A stretch of 64,000 nt of DNA from positions 1,434,007-1,498,006 of the forward strand of contig NZ_FMAG01000001.1 in NCBI RefSeq assembly GCF_900094585.1, read 5' to 3'. Shown here piece by piece: positions 9,004-19,131 of the stretch (the stretch's first letter is position 1; every line of letters starts with the position of its first letter). The translations under genes and the position numbers were made by a program. This stretch comes from Martinezella multihospitum. Its GTDB lineage: Bacteria; Pseudomonadota; Alphaproteobacteria; Rhizobiales; Rhizobiaceae. The notes under the pieces are model-generated. The model saw only the letters and a program-made list of their open reading frames with translations. It made no database searches and was not told the origin of the DNA.

Positions 9004-10506
9004 ATGAAGTGGCATAAGCGTCTTGTATTGGGTGCGGGCATCGGCCTATCGATGCTTTCCGTCGCGACTGCGGCCCAGGCCGCCGAAAAGCAGCAGGTCG
9101 TTGTGGACCTCGTCAACGAGCCGTCGACCCTCGATCCGCAATTGCAATGGAATCCCGATAGCTACTTCGTCTATCGCAACATCTTCGACAACCTCGTCAC
9201 CCGCGACAATGCGGGCAAGATCGTCCCGCAGATTGCTACCTCCTGGAAAAACGTCTCGGATACCGAGATCGCGTTTACGCTTCGCGACGACGTTCACTTT
9301 CATGATGGAAGCGTTCTGACGGCTGGCGATGTCGCGTTCAGTGTCAACCGCATCATCGATCCGAAATTCGCAAGCCCGCAGCGCGCGCAATTCGGCAAGA
9401 TCGTCAAGGCGGCCGTGACCGGCGATCACGAGGTGACGTTGACCCTGAAGACGAGTTCTCCTGCTCTTCTGGCCGCACTGACGAACCTTTCCATCGTACC
9501 GGAACACGTCGTCGAGAAGGTCGGAAATGCAGCCTTCAACCTTCAGCCGGTCGGCAGTGGTCCCTACAGCTTCGTAAAATGGGACAAGGGCGTTTCGGTG
9601 ACGCTTGCGCGCAATGACGGCTACTGGGGAGCGAAAGGGCCATTTGCGACGGCCGTCTTCCGTGCGGTGCCGGATGCGCCGACGCGGCTGGCCGACATCC
9701 AGTCCGGCACCGTGGATCTGGCAAGGGCGCTGACCTCTGACCAGGCCGCGCAATTGCAGACTTATTCGAATGCCAAGGCGCTGCCCGTTCTCACCGAGCG
9801 GCTTGCCTATATTCGCATCAATCCGAACAAGCCGCCGTTCGACAAGCTCGAGCTTCGCCAGGCATTAGCCTCTGCGATCGACAAGGAAGGCATTACGCAG
9901 GGTATTCTCGGCGGACTGGACAAGCCGCTCGCCGAGATGGTGACGCCGGCGCATTTCGGCTGGAGCGACGCAATCAAGGGGCTGCCTTTCGATCCCGACA
10001 AGGCAAAATCGCTGATCGCGGCCGCCGGCAGACCGGCCAAATTTCAGCTGACGATCGGCGCCTTCTTCGACCAGAGGGTTGCGCAAGCCATTCAGCAGGA
10101 GCTGCAGGATGTCGGCTTCGACGTCGAGATCGCCAATGTCGATACGCCAACCTTCCTGCAATTGATCCAGAAGGGGCCGGCAGATGGTCCCACACTTGCC
10201 ATCAGCACTTCGTCCTGCGCCTGCCAGGATGCAGACGGGGCTCTCTATTCGCTCTTTCATTCCGGCAGCAGCTGGACCATCGTTGCCAAGCCCGAGATCG
10301 ATGCCCTGCTGGACGAAGCGGCGTCATCGCTGGATGAGAAGAAGCGCCTTGCCGACTACGAAAAGGTGGGCGGCTTCATCGCAAGCGAAATACCGACCGT
10401 GCCGCTTTACCAGATGGTGTCGATCTACGGGGCGGCCAAGAATCTCGACTTTCAGCCGACGCCGAATGAGAGCTTCTTCCTCAATCGCCTGCGATGGCAG
10501 GACTAG
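9004..10506 (+). CDS. Second family 5 ABC transporter solute-binding protein
   Basis: A 500-residue periplasmic binding protein with a Sec signal peptide ending near AQAAEK. It is closely similar by eye to the binding protein that opens the operon: both contain the WNPDSYFVYRNIFD block, the GSGPY region, the CACQDADG segment and the NESFFLNR C-terminus. ATG 9004 is chosen because GAGGAA (8991-8996) sits at the right distance; the ATG at 8977 has no such site. The importer therefore has two related receptors bracketing one set of permeases and ATPases, suggesting two related ligands or different affinities. Confidence 0.91.
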   Translation: MKWHKRLVLGAGIGLSMLSVATAAQAAEKQQVVVDLVNEPSTLDPQLQWNPDSYFVYRNIFDNLVTRDNAGKIVPQIATSWKNVSDTEIAFTLRDDVHFHDGSVLTAGDVAFSVNRIIDPKFASPQRAQFGKIVKAAVTGDHEVTLTLKTSSPALLAALTNLSIVPEHVVEKVGNAAFNLQPVGSGPYSFVKWDKGVSVTLARNDGYWGAKGPFATAVFRAVPDAPTRLADIQSGTVDLARALTSDQAAQLQTYSNAKALPVLTERLAYIRINPNKPPFDKLELRQALASAIDKEGITQGILGGLDKPLAEMVTPAHFGWSDAIKGLPFDPDKAKSLIAAAGRPAKFQLTIGAFFDQRVAQAIQQELQDVGFDVEIANVDTPTFLQLIQKGPADGPTLAISTSSCACQDADGALYSLFHSGSSWTIVAKPEIDALLDEAASSLDEKKRLADYEKVGGFIASEIPTVPLYQMVSIYGAAKNLDFQPTPNESFFLNRLRWQD

Positions 10507-10802
10507 CTTGATGGCTTCGGCACGCCAATCGCCCCTAAAAAAGTCGGGAGAGTTGTCATTGCATGGGTGCAAGGAACGGTTCTGAGCTTGTCCCGTCCAC
10601 CAATATCCTTGCCGCAAGCGAGAGATCGCTATCCCGTGGCGGATAGCGACATTCGGAAGGGTGGGGCCATGATGCCGCTCTTGTCGTATCATGCGGCCAC
10701 CTTTCCGATCTGTTCGGCATCCGCGTGGAAGACAGCCGTCGCCGGCCGGCATTGTTCTCGCTGCTAGCCTCCGATGGTATGCGAGCCAATGCATACCTTG
10801 GA
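10507..10802. other. Convergent intergenic region with two hairpins, no gene
   Basis: The region separates the plus-strand importer operon from the minus-strand LLM gene. No convincing ORF is present. It contains a perfect 9-bp inverted repeat (TCGCTATCC, six-base loop, GGATAGCGA; 10626-10649) and a 7-bp inverted repeat (GGTATGC, eight-base loop, GCATACC; 10776-10797). Neither is followed by a clear T-run on either strand, so they could be bidirectional terminators or transcript-end stem-loops. Confidence 0.6.
10626..10649. terminator. Possible bidirectional transcript-end hairpin
   Basis: Perfect 9-bp stem (TCGCTATCC/GGATAGCGA) with a CGTGGC loop, about 120 bases after the stop of the second binding-protein gene and between converging genes. 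The lack of a U-tract makes intrinsic termination uncertain. Confidence 0.35.
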
Positions 10803-12128
10803 TCAGGCACGCTTGGCCGAATTCAACGCACCGTCCACCGCTACATAGGGCGGGAGCTCCAGATTCGAGCGGAAATCGTCTCCGATATAATCAGTGTCGA
10901 TGATCGAGCGCCGCCGCAGTTCGGGCAGCAGCCCGTTCACCAGCAGGTCCTCCTGGTCCGGATTGCCGAAGCCGTGCAGGGAGAGAACATCGAGGATTCC
11001 GGCCCGAAAGCGCTCCTCGATCGCATCGGCAAGCTGCTCCGGCGTGCCGGCGACCGACCAGTGGCCGGTTTCCTGCGCCTGAATGATGAGCTGCCGCAAG
11101 GTCAGTCCCTCGCGCGCATAGCGGCGAAAGATTTCCACGCGGCCGCGCCGCCGGTTGATGCTGGTGACCTCAGGCAGGAGTGCCTCAGGCAACGGCTTGT
11201 CGAGCGGCAGTTCGGACAGGTCGAGATCGCCGCCGAGCATATCCGTCAGTTTCAGGCGGCCTTGTTCGTAGTCGATCCGCTCATGTTTTTCCTTCAGGCG
11301 TCTTGCGACATCCGCGTCGGAATCGCCGATGACCGAGTGGAAGGAATTCATGATGAAAGGGAGGCCGGCTGCGCGCCCGAAGCTTGCGGCTCGACGGCGC
11401 AATTCGCTCGCAAAGGCGACGGCATCCTCGAGCTTGGGCTGTGAGGTATAGACCACCTCGGCATATCGTGCGCCGACGGTGACGCCGGCTTCCGACTGTC
11501 CCGCCTGAAACTGGACGGGGCGGCCCTGTGGCAAAGGCGGCACGTTGAGGGGGCCGTCGACCCTGAAGTGCTTGCCGCGATAGTTGATCGGATGGAATTT
11601 TGCCGGATCGATACCGATCGCGCCGGACGCCTTCCGTTCCGCGGCATTGCGTTCATTGGCATCATAAAGCGCATTGACGATTTCGATGAATTCCGCAGCC
11701 CGTTCGTAGCGCTCCTCCGGGCTTGGCAATGTCTCGCCGAAATTCTCTTCGCCAACCGAGGACGTCACGGCATTCCAGCCGGCGCGCCCGCCGCTCGCAT
11801 GGTCGAGCGTGCCGATCTGGCGGGCCAGATTGTAGGGATAGTGAAAGGTGGTGGAGACGGTGGCGATCAGGCCGATGTGGGAGGTCACCTGGCTCAAGGC
11901 GGCAAGCGCGATGATCGGCTCCTGGATGCCGGCGGTTCCGGCAAGTCCCGCCGGGTCGATATGGAGCAGGTCGGCCGTGAACAGCCCGGTGATCTTTTCT
12001 GCTTCGGCCTTGCGGGCGAGCTCGACGGCACGCTTGATGCCGGCGACGGGGCTTGCGTCGTTTCCGGCGGAAATGACGCTGCTTGCTCCGGTCAATGTCT
12101 TCAGGCGTCGGGGACGATTATGGGTCAT
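10803..12128 (-). CDS. LLM-class flavin-dependent monooxygenase, NtaA/SnaA/DszA type
   Basis: A 441-residue bacterial-luciferase-like protein of the large (NtaA/SnaA/DszA/MoxC) subgroup. Such enzymes use reduced FMN supplied by a separate reductase to oxygenate sulfur-, nitrogen- or carbon-containing substrates. Visible landmarks are LIATVSTTFHYPYNLARQ near residue 93, DHASGGRAGWNAVTS near residue 115 and the GAG-type phosphate-binding area around FQAGQSEAGV near residue 220. The start at 12128 is supported by AAGGAA just upstream; the longer frame has an implausible basic leader. It is the last gene of a minus-strand operon with an importer. No flavin reductase is visible nearby. The substrate is unknown. 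Confidence 0.88.
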   Translation of the reverse strand: MTHNRPRRLKTLTGASSVISAGNDASPVAGIKRAVELARKAEAEKITGLFTADLLHIDPAGLAGTAGIQEPIIALAALSQVTSHIGLIATVSTTFHYPYNLARQIGTLDHASGGRAGWNAVTSSVGEENFGETLPSPEERYERAAEFIEIVNALYDANERNAAERKASGAIGIDPAKFHPINYRGKHFRVDGPLNVPPLPQGRPVQFQAGQSEAGVTVGARYAEVVYTSQPKLEDAVAFASELRRRAASFGRAAGLPFIMNSFHSVIGDSDADVARRLKEKHERIDYEQGRLKLTDMLGGDLDLSELPLDKPLPEALLPEVTSINRRRGRVEIFRRYAREGLTLRQLIIQAQETGHWSVAGTPEQLADAIEERFRAGILDVLSLHGFGNPDQEDLLVNGLLPELRRRSIIDTDYIGDDFRSNLELPPYVAVDGALNSAKRA

Positions 12129-12186
12129 CGCGAATTTCCTTGATCGTTTAAAATTCCGGTCTGAGCCGGTGTTTGAATCGTGCTTT

Positions 12187-13851
12187 TCAGGGCAAGGCCG
12201 GAACCGCCTCGAGGAGCGTGCGCGTGTAGCTGTGATGTGGCTTGGTGAAGACATCCTCCACCGCGCCCGCTTCGACGATGCGTCCCTCCTTCATCACGAG
12301 AACACGGTCCGTCAGATGATGGACGACGCCGAGATCGTGGGAGATGAAGAGGAGCGATGTTCCGGATGCGGCCTGAAGTTCCGCCAGAAGATCGAGCACC
12401 TGCGCCTGCACCGATACGTCGAGCGCGCTGACCGGCTCGTCGGCCACGAGAAGACGAGGCCGCGGCGCAAAGGCGCGTGCGATCGCGACGCGCTGACGCT
12501 GGCCGCCGGAAAGCTCGCGTGGATAGCGCTTCAGGAAGGTCTCGCTCAGACGAACCGCGTCCAGCACCTCAAGCACGCGTTCGCGGCGAGCCGCGCCGAA
12601 GATGCCGGCGCTATCGAGGCTTTCGCCGATGATCTTCTCGACCGTATAACGCGGATCGAAGGAACTGAGCGCGTCCTGGGCTATAAGCTGCATGCTGGAG
12701 CGCCTGGAGCGGCGTGCGTGTTCGGCGACGTTGCTCCAGCCACCACCGTCAAGACGCACCGACCCATGATCCGGCTCTACCAGGCCGAGAACGATTTTCG
12801 CGACCGTCGTCTTGCCAGAACCGGATTCGCCAACGATGCCGAGGGCTTCGCCGGCCGCGAGCTCGAAGGAGACGTCGTTGACGGCAAAGATGCCGCCCGA
12901 TCCGCCATAGCGTTTGACGAGATTGCGGGCTGACAGAATGTGATTGTGCCGATCGATTGCTTTTGCAGGCAAGGGGACGCGTTGCCGTGCGTTCGGCCTG
13001 GGGGCGGCGTGCACCGGCTCGCTCTCCGCTTGCGTGACGGATGCGGGCGATAGCCGGAATCCCTTGGAGGAGGCCGAAGGCACGGCATCAAGCAATTGTC
13101 GCGTATAGGGATGGCGAGGGGTCTTCAGTATCTGTTCCGTCGAACCTTCTTCGACAATCTGGCCGTTGTTCATGACGAGCACGCGATCGGCAAGATGGGA
13201 GACGACGGCAAGATCATGACTGATCAGGAGAAGCGTATGGCCGACCTTGCGTCGTTCGAGGAGCAGATCGAGGATCTGTTTTTGAACCGTCGCATCCAGT
13301 GCCGTCGTCGGCTCGTCGGCGATCAGCAGTGACGGCCCGCGTGCTATTGCCGTGGCGATGAGGGTGCGCTGGCGCAAACCGCCCGAAAGCTGGTGCGGGT
13401 ATTGCGGCAGCCGCCGATCCGGATCGGGGATGCCGACCGATTGCAGCAGCTGCCGGCTGTCTTCGCGTCGATCGGGCCGGCGAAAGAGACTGCGCCCGCC
13501 GAAGGCGTCGGACAGTTGCTGCGAAATCCGTCGCAGCGGGTCGAGGGAGACGAGCGCATCCTGAAGAACGAAGCCGATCTTTTCGCCGCGAAGGCGCTGC
13601 CATTGCCTTTCATCGAAGTCGCGAACATCGTTTCCGTCGATATCGAAACGGTCAGCGCCGACAACCGCATCCGGGCCGGCGAGACCGATGATCGAGCGCG
13701 CCGTCACCGATTTGCCGGAGCCGGATTCTCCGACAAGCGCGACAGCTTCGCCCTTGTCGATCCTCAGATCGATGCCGTGGACCACCCTGTTATCGCGGCC
13801 GTCCCGAGGAAAGCCGATCGTCAGATTGTGGATGTCGAGCACCGGGGTCAC
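12187..13851 (-). CDS. Fused double ATP-binding ABC protein (family 5 importer)
   Basis: A 554-residue protein with two complete ABC cassettes in tandem, the YejF/GsiA-like arrangement replacing separate DppD and DppF. The first cassette has GESGSGKSV near residue 41, LSGGLRQR and [12 protein letters not shown]. The second has GESGSGKTT near residue 340, LSGGQRQR and [12 protein letters not shown]. The start codon is GTG at 13851, preceded by AGGAGG and overlapping the permease stop in GTGA. It energises the two permeases encoded immediately upstream. Confidence 0.93.
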   Translation of the reverse strand: MTPVLDIHNLTIGFPRDGRDNRVVHGIDLRIDKGEAVALVGESGSGKSVTARSIIGLAGPDAVVGADRFDIDGNDVRDFDERQWQRLRGEKIGFVLQDALVSLDPLRRISQQLSDAFGGRSLFRRPDRREDSRQLLQSVGIPDPDRRLPQYPHQLSGGLRQRTLIATAIARGPSLLIADEPTTALDATVQKQILDLLLERRKVGHTLLLISHDLAVVSHLADRVLVMNNGQIVEEGSTEQILKTPRHPYTRQLLDAVPSASSKGFRLSPASVTQAESEPVHAAPRPNARQRVPLPAKAIDRHNHILSARNLVKRYGGSGGIFAVNDVSFELAAGEALGIVGESGSGKTTVAKIVLGLVEPDHGSVRLDGGGWSNVAEHARRSRRSSMQLIAQDALSSFDPRYTVEKIIGESLDSAGIFGAARRERVLEVLDAVRLSETFLKRYPRELSGGQRQRVAIARAFAPRPRLLVADEPVSALDVSVQAQVLDLLAELQAASGTSLLFISHDLGVVHHLTDRVLVMKEGRIVEAGAVEDVFTKPHHSYTRTLLEAVPALP

Positions 13852-14717
13852 GATGGCCTCCTGCCTTCAAATGCAAGCTGCCAGCGTCTTCCAAGCACGC
13901 TTATGGAGATGACCGTCAGCGTGATGGCGAGACCTGGCCATACGCCGATCCACCAAGCCACGCGAAGATAATTGCGTGCCTCCGCCAGCATCGCGCCCCA
14001 TTCCGGGGCGGGTGGCTGCGGACCCATGCCGAGAAAACTGAGGCCCGCGGCCTGTATGATCGTGGTCCCGAGACCGATCGTCGCCAGAATGGGTACCTGG
14101 GCGAGCGCATGCGGCAGGATATGGCGAGCCACCAGCACGCTGCGTCTCAGTCCGAATGTTCTTGCCTGCTCCACATAACCGCTTTTAGCGATCACGAAGG
14201 TCTGTGCGCGCACGACCCTTGCAAAGCGCGGCACAGAGGCAAGGCCGAGCGCGACGATGAGGTTGACCGTGCCGGGTCCGGTAAAGGAGATCAGCACGAG
14301 AGCCAAAAGCAGGTCCGGAAACGATGAAATCACGTCGAGAAAGCGCGAGATGGCCTCATCGACGAGACCACGGGCAAGGCCCGACAGAAGCCCGAGAAAG
14401 GCTCCGACGATCGCGGCGATGGCTACGGCGCTGACGCCGATGAGGATGGAGTAACGCGCGCCGTAAACAACTCGCGAGAAGACATCTCTCCCGAGATGAT
14501 CCGTGCCGAACCAATGTTGTGCCGACGGCGGCAGCTGTGCCTGCAAGGGATCGGCGGCGATCGGATTGGCAGCGGTCAGAACTTGCGGCCAGATGGTTGC
14601 GATCGCTACCAGCAGCAGGAAAATCGCCGAAAGGGTAAGCCCAGGATTTGCGACGCGCCAATAAAGTCGTTGTTGGCGCTGATCGGTTTCCTGTTCGGGA
14701 GACGAGGAGACGCTCAA
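13848..14717 (-). CDS. ABC transporter permease, DppC-type (second importer)
   Basis: A 289-residue inner-membrane permease. The conserved FGTDHLGRDVFSRVVYGAR segment lies near residue 69. The later GLSFLGMGPQPPAPEWG motif near residue 225 defines the DppC/OppC/NikC type. The start overlaps the upstream permease stop by four bases and its own stop overlaps the GTG of the ATPase, so the three are translationally coupled. Confidence 0.92.
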   Translation of the reverse strand: MSVSSSPEQETDQRQQRLYWRVANPGLTLSAIFLLLVAIATIWPQVLTAANPIAADPLQAQLPPSAQHWFGTDHLGRDVFSRVVYGARYSILIGVSAVAIAAIVGAFLGLLSGLARGLVDEAISRFLDVISSFPDLLLALVLISFTGPGTVNLIVALGLASVPRFARVVRAQTFVIAKSGYVEQARTFGLRRSVLVARHILPHALAQVPILATIGLGTTIIQAAGLSFLGMGPQPPAPEWGAMLAEARNYLRVAWWIGVWPGLAITLTVISISVLGRRWQLAFEGRRPS

Positions 14718-15730
14718 TGGCCGGCCTCCGCATTCTGATTGCGCAGGCGGGGATCGAGCAGAAGGTACAGCACGTCGACCAATGTGCTGAGGACGACATA
14801 GATGAAGGCTGACAGGATGGCGACGGCGAGCACGACAGGCAGGTCATGTGCCAGCACGGCGTCGACTGTAATCCGCCCAAGCCCGGGCCTGCCGAATACT
14901 GCTTCGGTGATGACGGCGCCAGAGAGCAGATTGCCGACCAGCCAACCGGCGAGCGTCACGGCGGGAAGTGCGGCGTGCCGCAGGCCGTGACGCAGCCTCA
15001 GCACGAGGTCATTGGTGCCCCAGCTCTTGACCGTCAGCATGAAGGGTTCTTCCAGTGCCCGTTCGAGCCCTTGGCGCAGCACCTGTCCGATGACGGCGCC
15101 GAGCGACAGGCCAAGCGACAGGGCCGGCAGGACCAGCGCCGAAAACGTCCGGTCGCCGGCGACGGGGAAGAGTTTCAAGGTGAAGGAGAATATGAATAAG
15201 AGCACGATGCCGAGCCAGAATGACGGCGTCGAGATGAGGATAAGCTCGAGGCTGCCTGCGATGCTGCGCGGCAGCCGCCTGCCGGCCGTCAGCAGGGCGC
15301 TGGCAACGGCAAAGACCACGGCGACGACGAGGGCGGCCGCAGTAAGCTTCAATGTCGGCAGCATCTGCGAGAGCACGAGGCCGGAAACATCCGTCTGCAG
15401 GATATAGGAACGTCCGAAATCGCCATGCAGAACGCGCTGAAAATAGGTCAGGTACTGCGCCAGCAACGGCTTGTCCAATCCCCATTCAAGGCGGATGGCC
15501 GCCTCCACCTCCGGCGTGCGTAATTGCTCACCGATCAACAGGCTGACGATATCGCCGGGCGCCAGATGAATGCTGATGAAGCTCAGTGTCACCGCGGCCC
15601 ATAGGACCGCGATGGCGGATCCAATCCGCACCAGGATCTGTGATGTCAGGCTGTTGCGTTTCAGTCGGCGCCTGCGTGAAAACCAAGCCGAAGGGCTTTC
15701 GTCGAAGGCCGTCGTATTGTCAGCAGTCAT
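14714..15730 (-). CDS. ABC transporter permease, DppB-type (second importer)
   Basis: A 338-residue permease of the BPD_transp_1 family with an N-terminal cytosolic extension of about 30 residues before the first helix (ILVRIGSAIAVLWAAVTLSF). Typical segments are APGDIVSLLIG, GLDKPLLAQYL and FGRSYILQTDVSGLV, and the end reads VDVLYLLLDPRLR. It forms the channel with the DppC-type partner. It lies 63 bases downstream of the nearer binding-protein gene. Confidence 0.92.
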   Translation of the reverse strand: MTADNTTAFDESPSAWFSRRRRLKRNSLTSQILVRIGSAIAVLWAAVTLSFISIHLAPGDIVSLLIGEQLRTPEVEAAIRLEWGLDKPLLAQYLTYFQRVLHGDFGRSYILQTDVSGLVLSQMLPTLKLTAAALVVAVVFAVASALLTAGRRLPRSIAGSLELILISTPSFWLGIVLLFIFSFTLKLFPVAGDRTFSALVLPALSLGLSLGAVIGQVLRQGLERALEEPFMLTVKSWGTNDLVLRLRHGLRHAALPAVTLAGWLVGNLLSGAVITEAVFGRPGLGRITVDAVLAHDLPVVLAVAILSAFIYVVLSTLVDVLYLLLDPRLRNQNAEAGH

Positions 15731-15793
15731 GCTCGATCACTCCTCCACTGTCCCCGACTGCTTGCATTGCCGGAGATGTGTTGACGGTACGGT

Positions 15794-17416
15794 TCACTCG
15801 CTGCGCCAGATGTCGTAGGCGCTCTCCGGCAATTGCTTGAAGGGCCGGAAGCTGATGCCCTTCACATAGCTTGCAGCCGCCACCTGGTCCTCGGGCTCGT
15901 AGAGCGGCAGAGCATAGGCCTGATCGAGAATGGCGAAGCGCTGCAGCCTCGAATAGAGATCGAAGCGCTTCTTCTGGTCCAGCGTCGAAGCGGCCTCGTT
16001 CAGCCATTGCGACAGCTCGGGCGCGAAGGCGCGGCTGTAGTTGATGCTGCCGCCCTTATCGAGGGGCAGGTAGTGATACTCTATGTCGATCGCATCGGTC
16101 GGCGTATTGGAATTGGCGATCGAGCCGAACTGGCCGGTCTTGCGCCGATCGGTATAAGTGCCGGCATCCACGAAGACGATCTTGAGATCGATGCCGGCAT
16201 TCTGGCGTGCCTGCGCCTGCAGGGCCTGCAGCAGGACGTCGCGCTGATCGCGCACTGTCGCCTGCGCCTGGATGACCTCGATGGTCAGCCGCTTGCCGTT
16301 TTTCGTCCTGAAGCCGTCGGCGTCCCGCGCGGTCCACCCAGCCTCGTCAAGAAGCGCATTTGCCGCCTTGGGATCGGGTTTATATGCTGCCTCGATGCTT
16401 TTGTCGTAGAATTGCGGATCGATCGGCGATGTGATGCCCCATGCGCGGGTGCGTTCTCCGCGATAGACGGCTTTCAGCACCGCATCGACGTCGATCGCTG
16501 ATATCAGGGCCTTGCGCACCTTGAGATCCTGGGTCGGCCCCCAGGTGACATTGAGGAACAGCGAATAGGGCGTGCCGGTATTGAGCGCCGTTTGGTAGCT
16601 GAAGTCCGAGTTGCCCTTGAAAAGGCTGGCATCGTTGCCGGCGATCCCTTCGATCACGTCGACCTGGCCGGAGGTGAGCGCCCCGGTCCGGACCGAGGAT
16701 TCGGACAGGAAGCGGTAGGTCACCTCATCCAGATAGGCCGGGCCATTGTGAGCTGATGTCTTGGGCGCCCAATTGTAGGCCGGATTCTTGACGAACTGAA
16801 TGTCCTGCCCCTTGGCATAGCGCTTCAGGACGAAGGGACCGGTTCCCGCGATCTCCGGTCCGCCGGACTTCAGCTGTGTCGAATTGAAAGCTGCGGGCGA
16901 AAGGATTTCCAGGCTCGTGGCATAATCGAGAAAGGGGGCGTAGACCTGGTTCAATGTGAAGGAGACGATGTGGTCGTCCAGTGCCTTCGCTTCCACGATA
17001 CGGGAGACTGGGCCGGCGCTCACGCTGCCGCTATAGGCCGCGTCCTTGAGCTTGGTGAAATTGGTGATGACAGCCTGCGCATCGAGCTTCTGCCCATCGG
17101 TGAAGCTCACATCGTCACGAAGCTTGAACGTGTAGGTCTTGCCGTCGTCGGAGATCTTGTATTCGGTCGCAAGCCAAGGAACGTAGCCGCCATCGGCGCT
17201 GCGGGCCAGCAGCGACTCATAGGCGTTGCGCAACAGCAGCTTGGTTTTATCCTGCCCGTTGAGCTGCGGATTGAGCGTGGCCGGCTCCGTCTCAACAGCC
17301 CATGTCAACTTGCCGCCGCTGACCGGCGTGCCGTCCGCCGCCATTGCAAGGCCTGATAGCATGGAGGTCGCAAGCATGGTGACAGTCAGGCTGAGAAAAT
17401 GTCTGCGAATAATCAT
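15794..17416 (-). CDS. Family 5 ABC solute-binding protein (second importer, proximal copy)
   Basis: A 540-residue periplasmic binding protein with an N-terminal signal sequence that begins MIIRRHFLSLTVTMLA and ends near AMAADG. Landmarks are ETEPATLNPQLNG near residue 41, FKLRDDVSFTDGQ, and GTGPFVLKRYAKGQ. It shares long blocks with the neighbouring paralogue (for example RNAYE-LLARSADGGYVPWLA and the ALNTGTPY block). AAGGAG lies about eleven bases before the ATG. Substrate unknown; context with two LLM monooxygenases suggests a compound that must be oxygenated before use. Confidence 0.9.
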   Translation of the reverse strand: MIIRRHFLSLTVTMLATSMLSGLAMAADGTPVSGGKLTWAVETEPATLNPQLNGQDKTKLLLRNAYESLLARSADGGYVPWLATEYKISDDGKTYTFKLRDDVSFTDGQKLDAQAVITNFTKLKDAAYSGSVSAGPVSRIVEAKALDDHIVSFTLNQVYAPFLDYATSLEILSPAAFNSTQLKSGGPEIAGTGPFVLKRYAKGQDIQFVKNPAYNWAPKTSAHNGPAYLDEVTYRFLSESSVRTGALTSGQVDVIEGIAGNDASLFKGNSDFSYQTALNTGTPYSLFLNVTWGPTQDLKVRKALISAIDVDAVLKAVYRGERTRAWGITSPIDPQFYDKSIEAAYKPDPKAANALLDEAGWTARDADGFRTKNGKRLTIEVIQAQATVRDQRDVLLQALQAQARQNAGIDLKIVFVDAGTYTDRRKTGQFGSIANSNTPTDAIDIEYHYLPLDKGGSINYSRAFAPELSQWLNEAASTLDQKKRFDLYSRLQRFAILDQAYALPLYEPEDQVAAASYVKGISFRPFKQLPESAYDIWRSE

Positions 17417-17457
17417 TTACCGATATCTCCTTTTGAGAAATCTTTGAGAACCCAAAC

Positions 17458-19095
17458 TCAGGCCTGTTGCTGCAGCCAGACGTCGTAGGCGTTTTCGGGC
17501 AGGCGCTTGAATGGGCGAAAGCCGATGCCCTTGACCGTGGCCGACGCGGCGATTTGGTCGTCCGGAACATAAAGCGGCAGGCCGAGCGCCTGTTCGCGGA
17601 GTGCGAAACGCTGCAATGCCGAATAGATCTCGAAGCGCTTCTTGACGTCGAGCGTAGAGGCGGCCTCGGCAAGCCAGGCGGATATTTCAGGCGCCACAGT
17701 GCGGCTGTAATTGATCGATCCACCCTTCTCACGCGGCAGATAGTGAAAATAGAGGGTGAGGCCGTTTTCCTGGGTCGTGGTCGAATTCGGGATGATGCCG
17801 TATTGGCCGTCGCTCTGCCTGTTCGCATAGGTTCCGGCATCGACATAACGCAAGGCGATATCGATGCCTGCGTTCTGTCTGGCCTGTGCCTGGACGGCTT
17901 CGAGAAGAACGTCGCGCTGATCGCGCAAGGTCGCCTGCGACTGGACGATCTCGATCGTCAGTCGCTTGCCGTCCTTCGTCCGGATGCCATCGCCGTCTTT
18001 GCTCGTCCAGCCGGCCTCATCGAGCAATCTGTTGGCCATATCGATGTCGAAGCCGTAGCTGCCCTCGATGTTTTTGTCGTAGAAGTCGGTGTCCGCAGGT
18101 GTCAGAACACCCCACGCGCGCTTGCGTTCACCACGGTAGACGGACTGAATGATGCGCTCGACATCGATCGCCGCAAGAAAGGCCTTGCGTATCTTCACGT
18201 CGCTCGTCGGCCAGTTGGTGACATTCAGGTAAAGCGTGTAGGGCGTGCCGGTATTCAGCGCGCTTTGATACGTGAAATCGGGATTGTCGCGGAAAAGTGC
18301 TGCGTCATTGCCCGAAATGCCTTCGATGACATGCACCTGGCCTGAGCTCAGCGCGCCGGTGCGGACCGCGGATTCAGGCAGGAAGCGATAGCTCACCTCG
18401 TCGAGATAGGCCGGCCCCTGGTGGCCGGCATTGCCAGGAGCCCAATTGTAGGCCGCGTTTCGGATGAAACGGATTTCCTGACCTTTGACATAGCGATCGA
18501 GGATGAAAGGGCCGGTGCCTGCGATGCCAGGCCCGCCTGCCTTCAATTGCGGTAATGAGAATGATTTTGGCGAGATGATTTCGATGCTGGTCGCACCATC
18601 GAGAAACGGCGCATAGACGTCGTTGAGCGTGAGCACGACAGTATGGGCATCGCGGGCGATTGCCTCGGAAATGTGGGAGACGTGACCGGCGCTGATGCTG
18701 CCGGAATAGAGCGGTTCCTTTAGCTTCTGGAAATTCGTAACGACGGCTGCAGCGTCGAATTTCTCTCCATCGCTGAAACTTACGTCATCCCGAAGGTTGA
18801 AGGTATAGGTCCTGCCATCCTCGGATATCGCATAGTCTTTCGCCAGCCATGGCACATAGCCGCCATCCGCGGAACGGGCGAGAAGGCATTCGTAAGCGTT
18901 GCGCAGAACCAGTTTCGCCTTTGCCTGACCGTTCAGATGCGGATTGAGCGTGGTCGGTTCGGTTTCGACGCCCCAAGTCAGGGACCCGCCGCGCGCAGGC
19001 TTGTCATCTGCCAGTGTTTCGGTCGCTTGCAGTCCGGTGGACAGAGACAGAGCAGCAATCGTTGAGCTCTTCAGAAAATCTCTTCTGGTTACCAT
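17458..19095 (-). CDS. Family 5 ABC solute-binding protein with a Tat-type signal
   Basis: A 545-residue paralogue of the adjacent binding protein. Its N-terminus, MVTRRDFLKSSTIAALSLS, fits the twin-arginine consensus (S/T-R-R-x-F-L-K), so export in folded form by the Tat pathway is likely. The neighbouring copy starts MIIRRHFL and is a less perfect match. ATG 19095 is chosen because GGAAAG lies six bases before it; a second ATG five codons upstream is possible. Family landmarks are VETEPTTLNPHLNGQ, FNLRDDVSFSDGE and GTGPFILDRYVKGQ. It probably serves the same permease/ATPase complex. Confidence 0.9.
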   Translation of the reverse strand: MVTRRDFLKSSTIAALSLSTGLQATETLADDKPARGGSLTWGVETEPTTLNPHLNGQAKAKLVLRNAYECLLARSADGGYVPWLAKDYAISEDGRTYTFNLRDDVSFSDGEKFDAAAVVTNFQKLKEPLYSGSISAGHVSHISEAIARDAHTVVLTLNDVYAPFLDGATSIEIISPKSFSLPQLKAGGPGIAGTGPFILDRYVKGQEIRFIRNAAYNWAPGNAGHQGPAYLDEVSYRFLPESAVRTGALSSGQVHVIEGISGNDAALFRDNPDFTYQSALNTGTPYTLYLNVTNWPTSDVKIRKAFLAAIDVERIIQSVYRGERKRAWGVLTPADTDFYDKNIEGSYGFDIDMANRLLDEAGWTSKDGDGIRTKDGKRLTIEIVQSQATLRDQRDVLLEAVQAQARQNAGIDIALRYVDAGTYANRQSDGQYGIIPNSTTTQENGLTLYFHYLPREKGGSINYSRTVAPEISAWLAEAASTLDVKKRFEIYSALQRFALREQALGLPLYVPDDQIAASATVKGIGFRPFKRLPENAYDVWLQQQA

Positions 19096-19131
19096 GGCAT
19101 TCTTTCCCATGTCATTTGGACCGGCTCTCCA

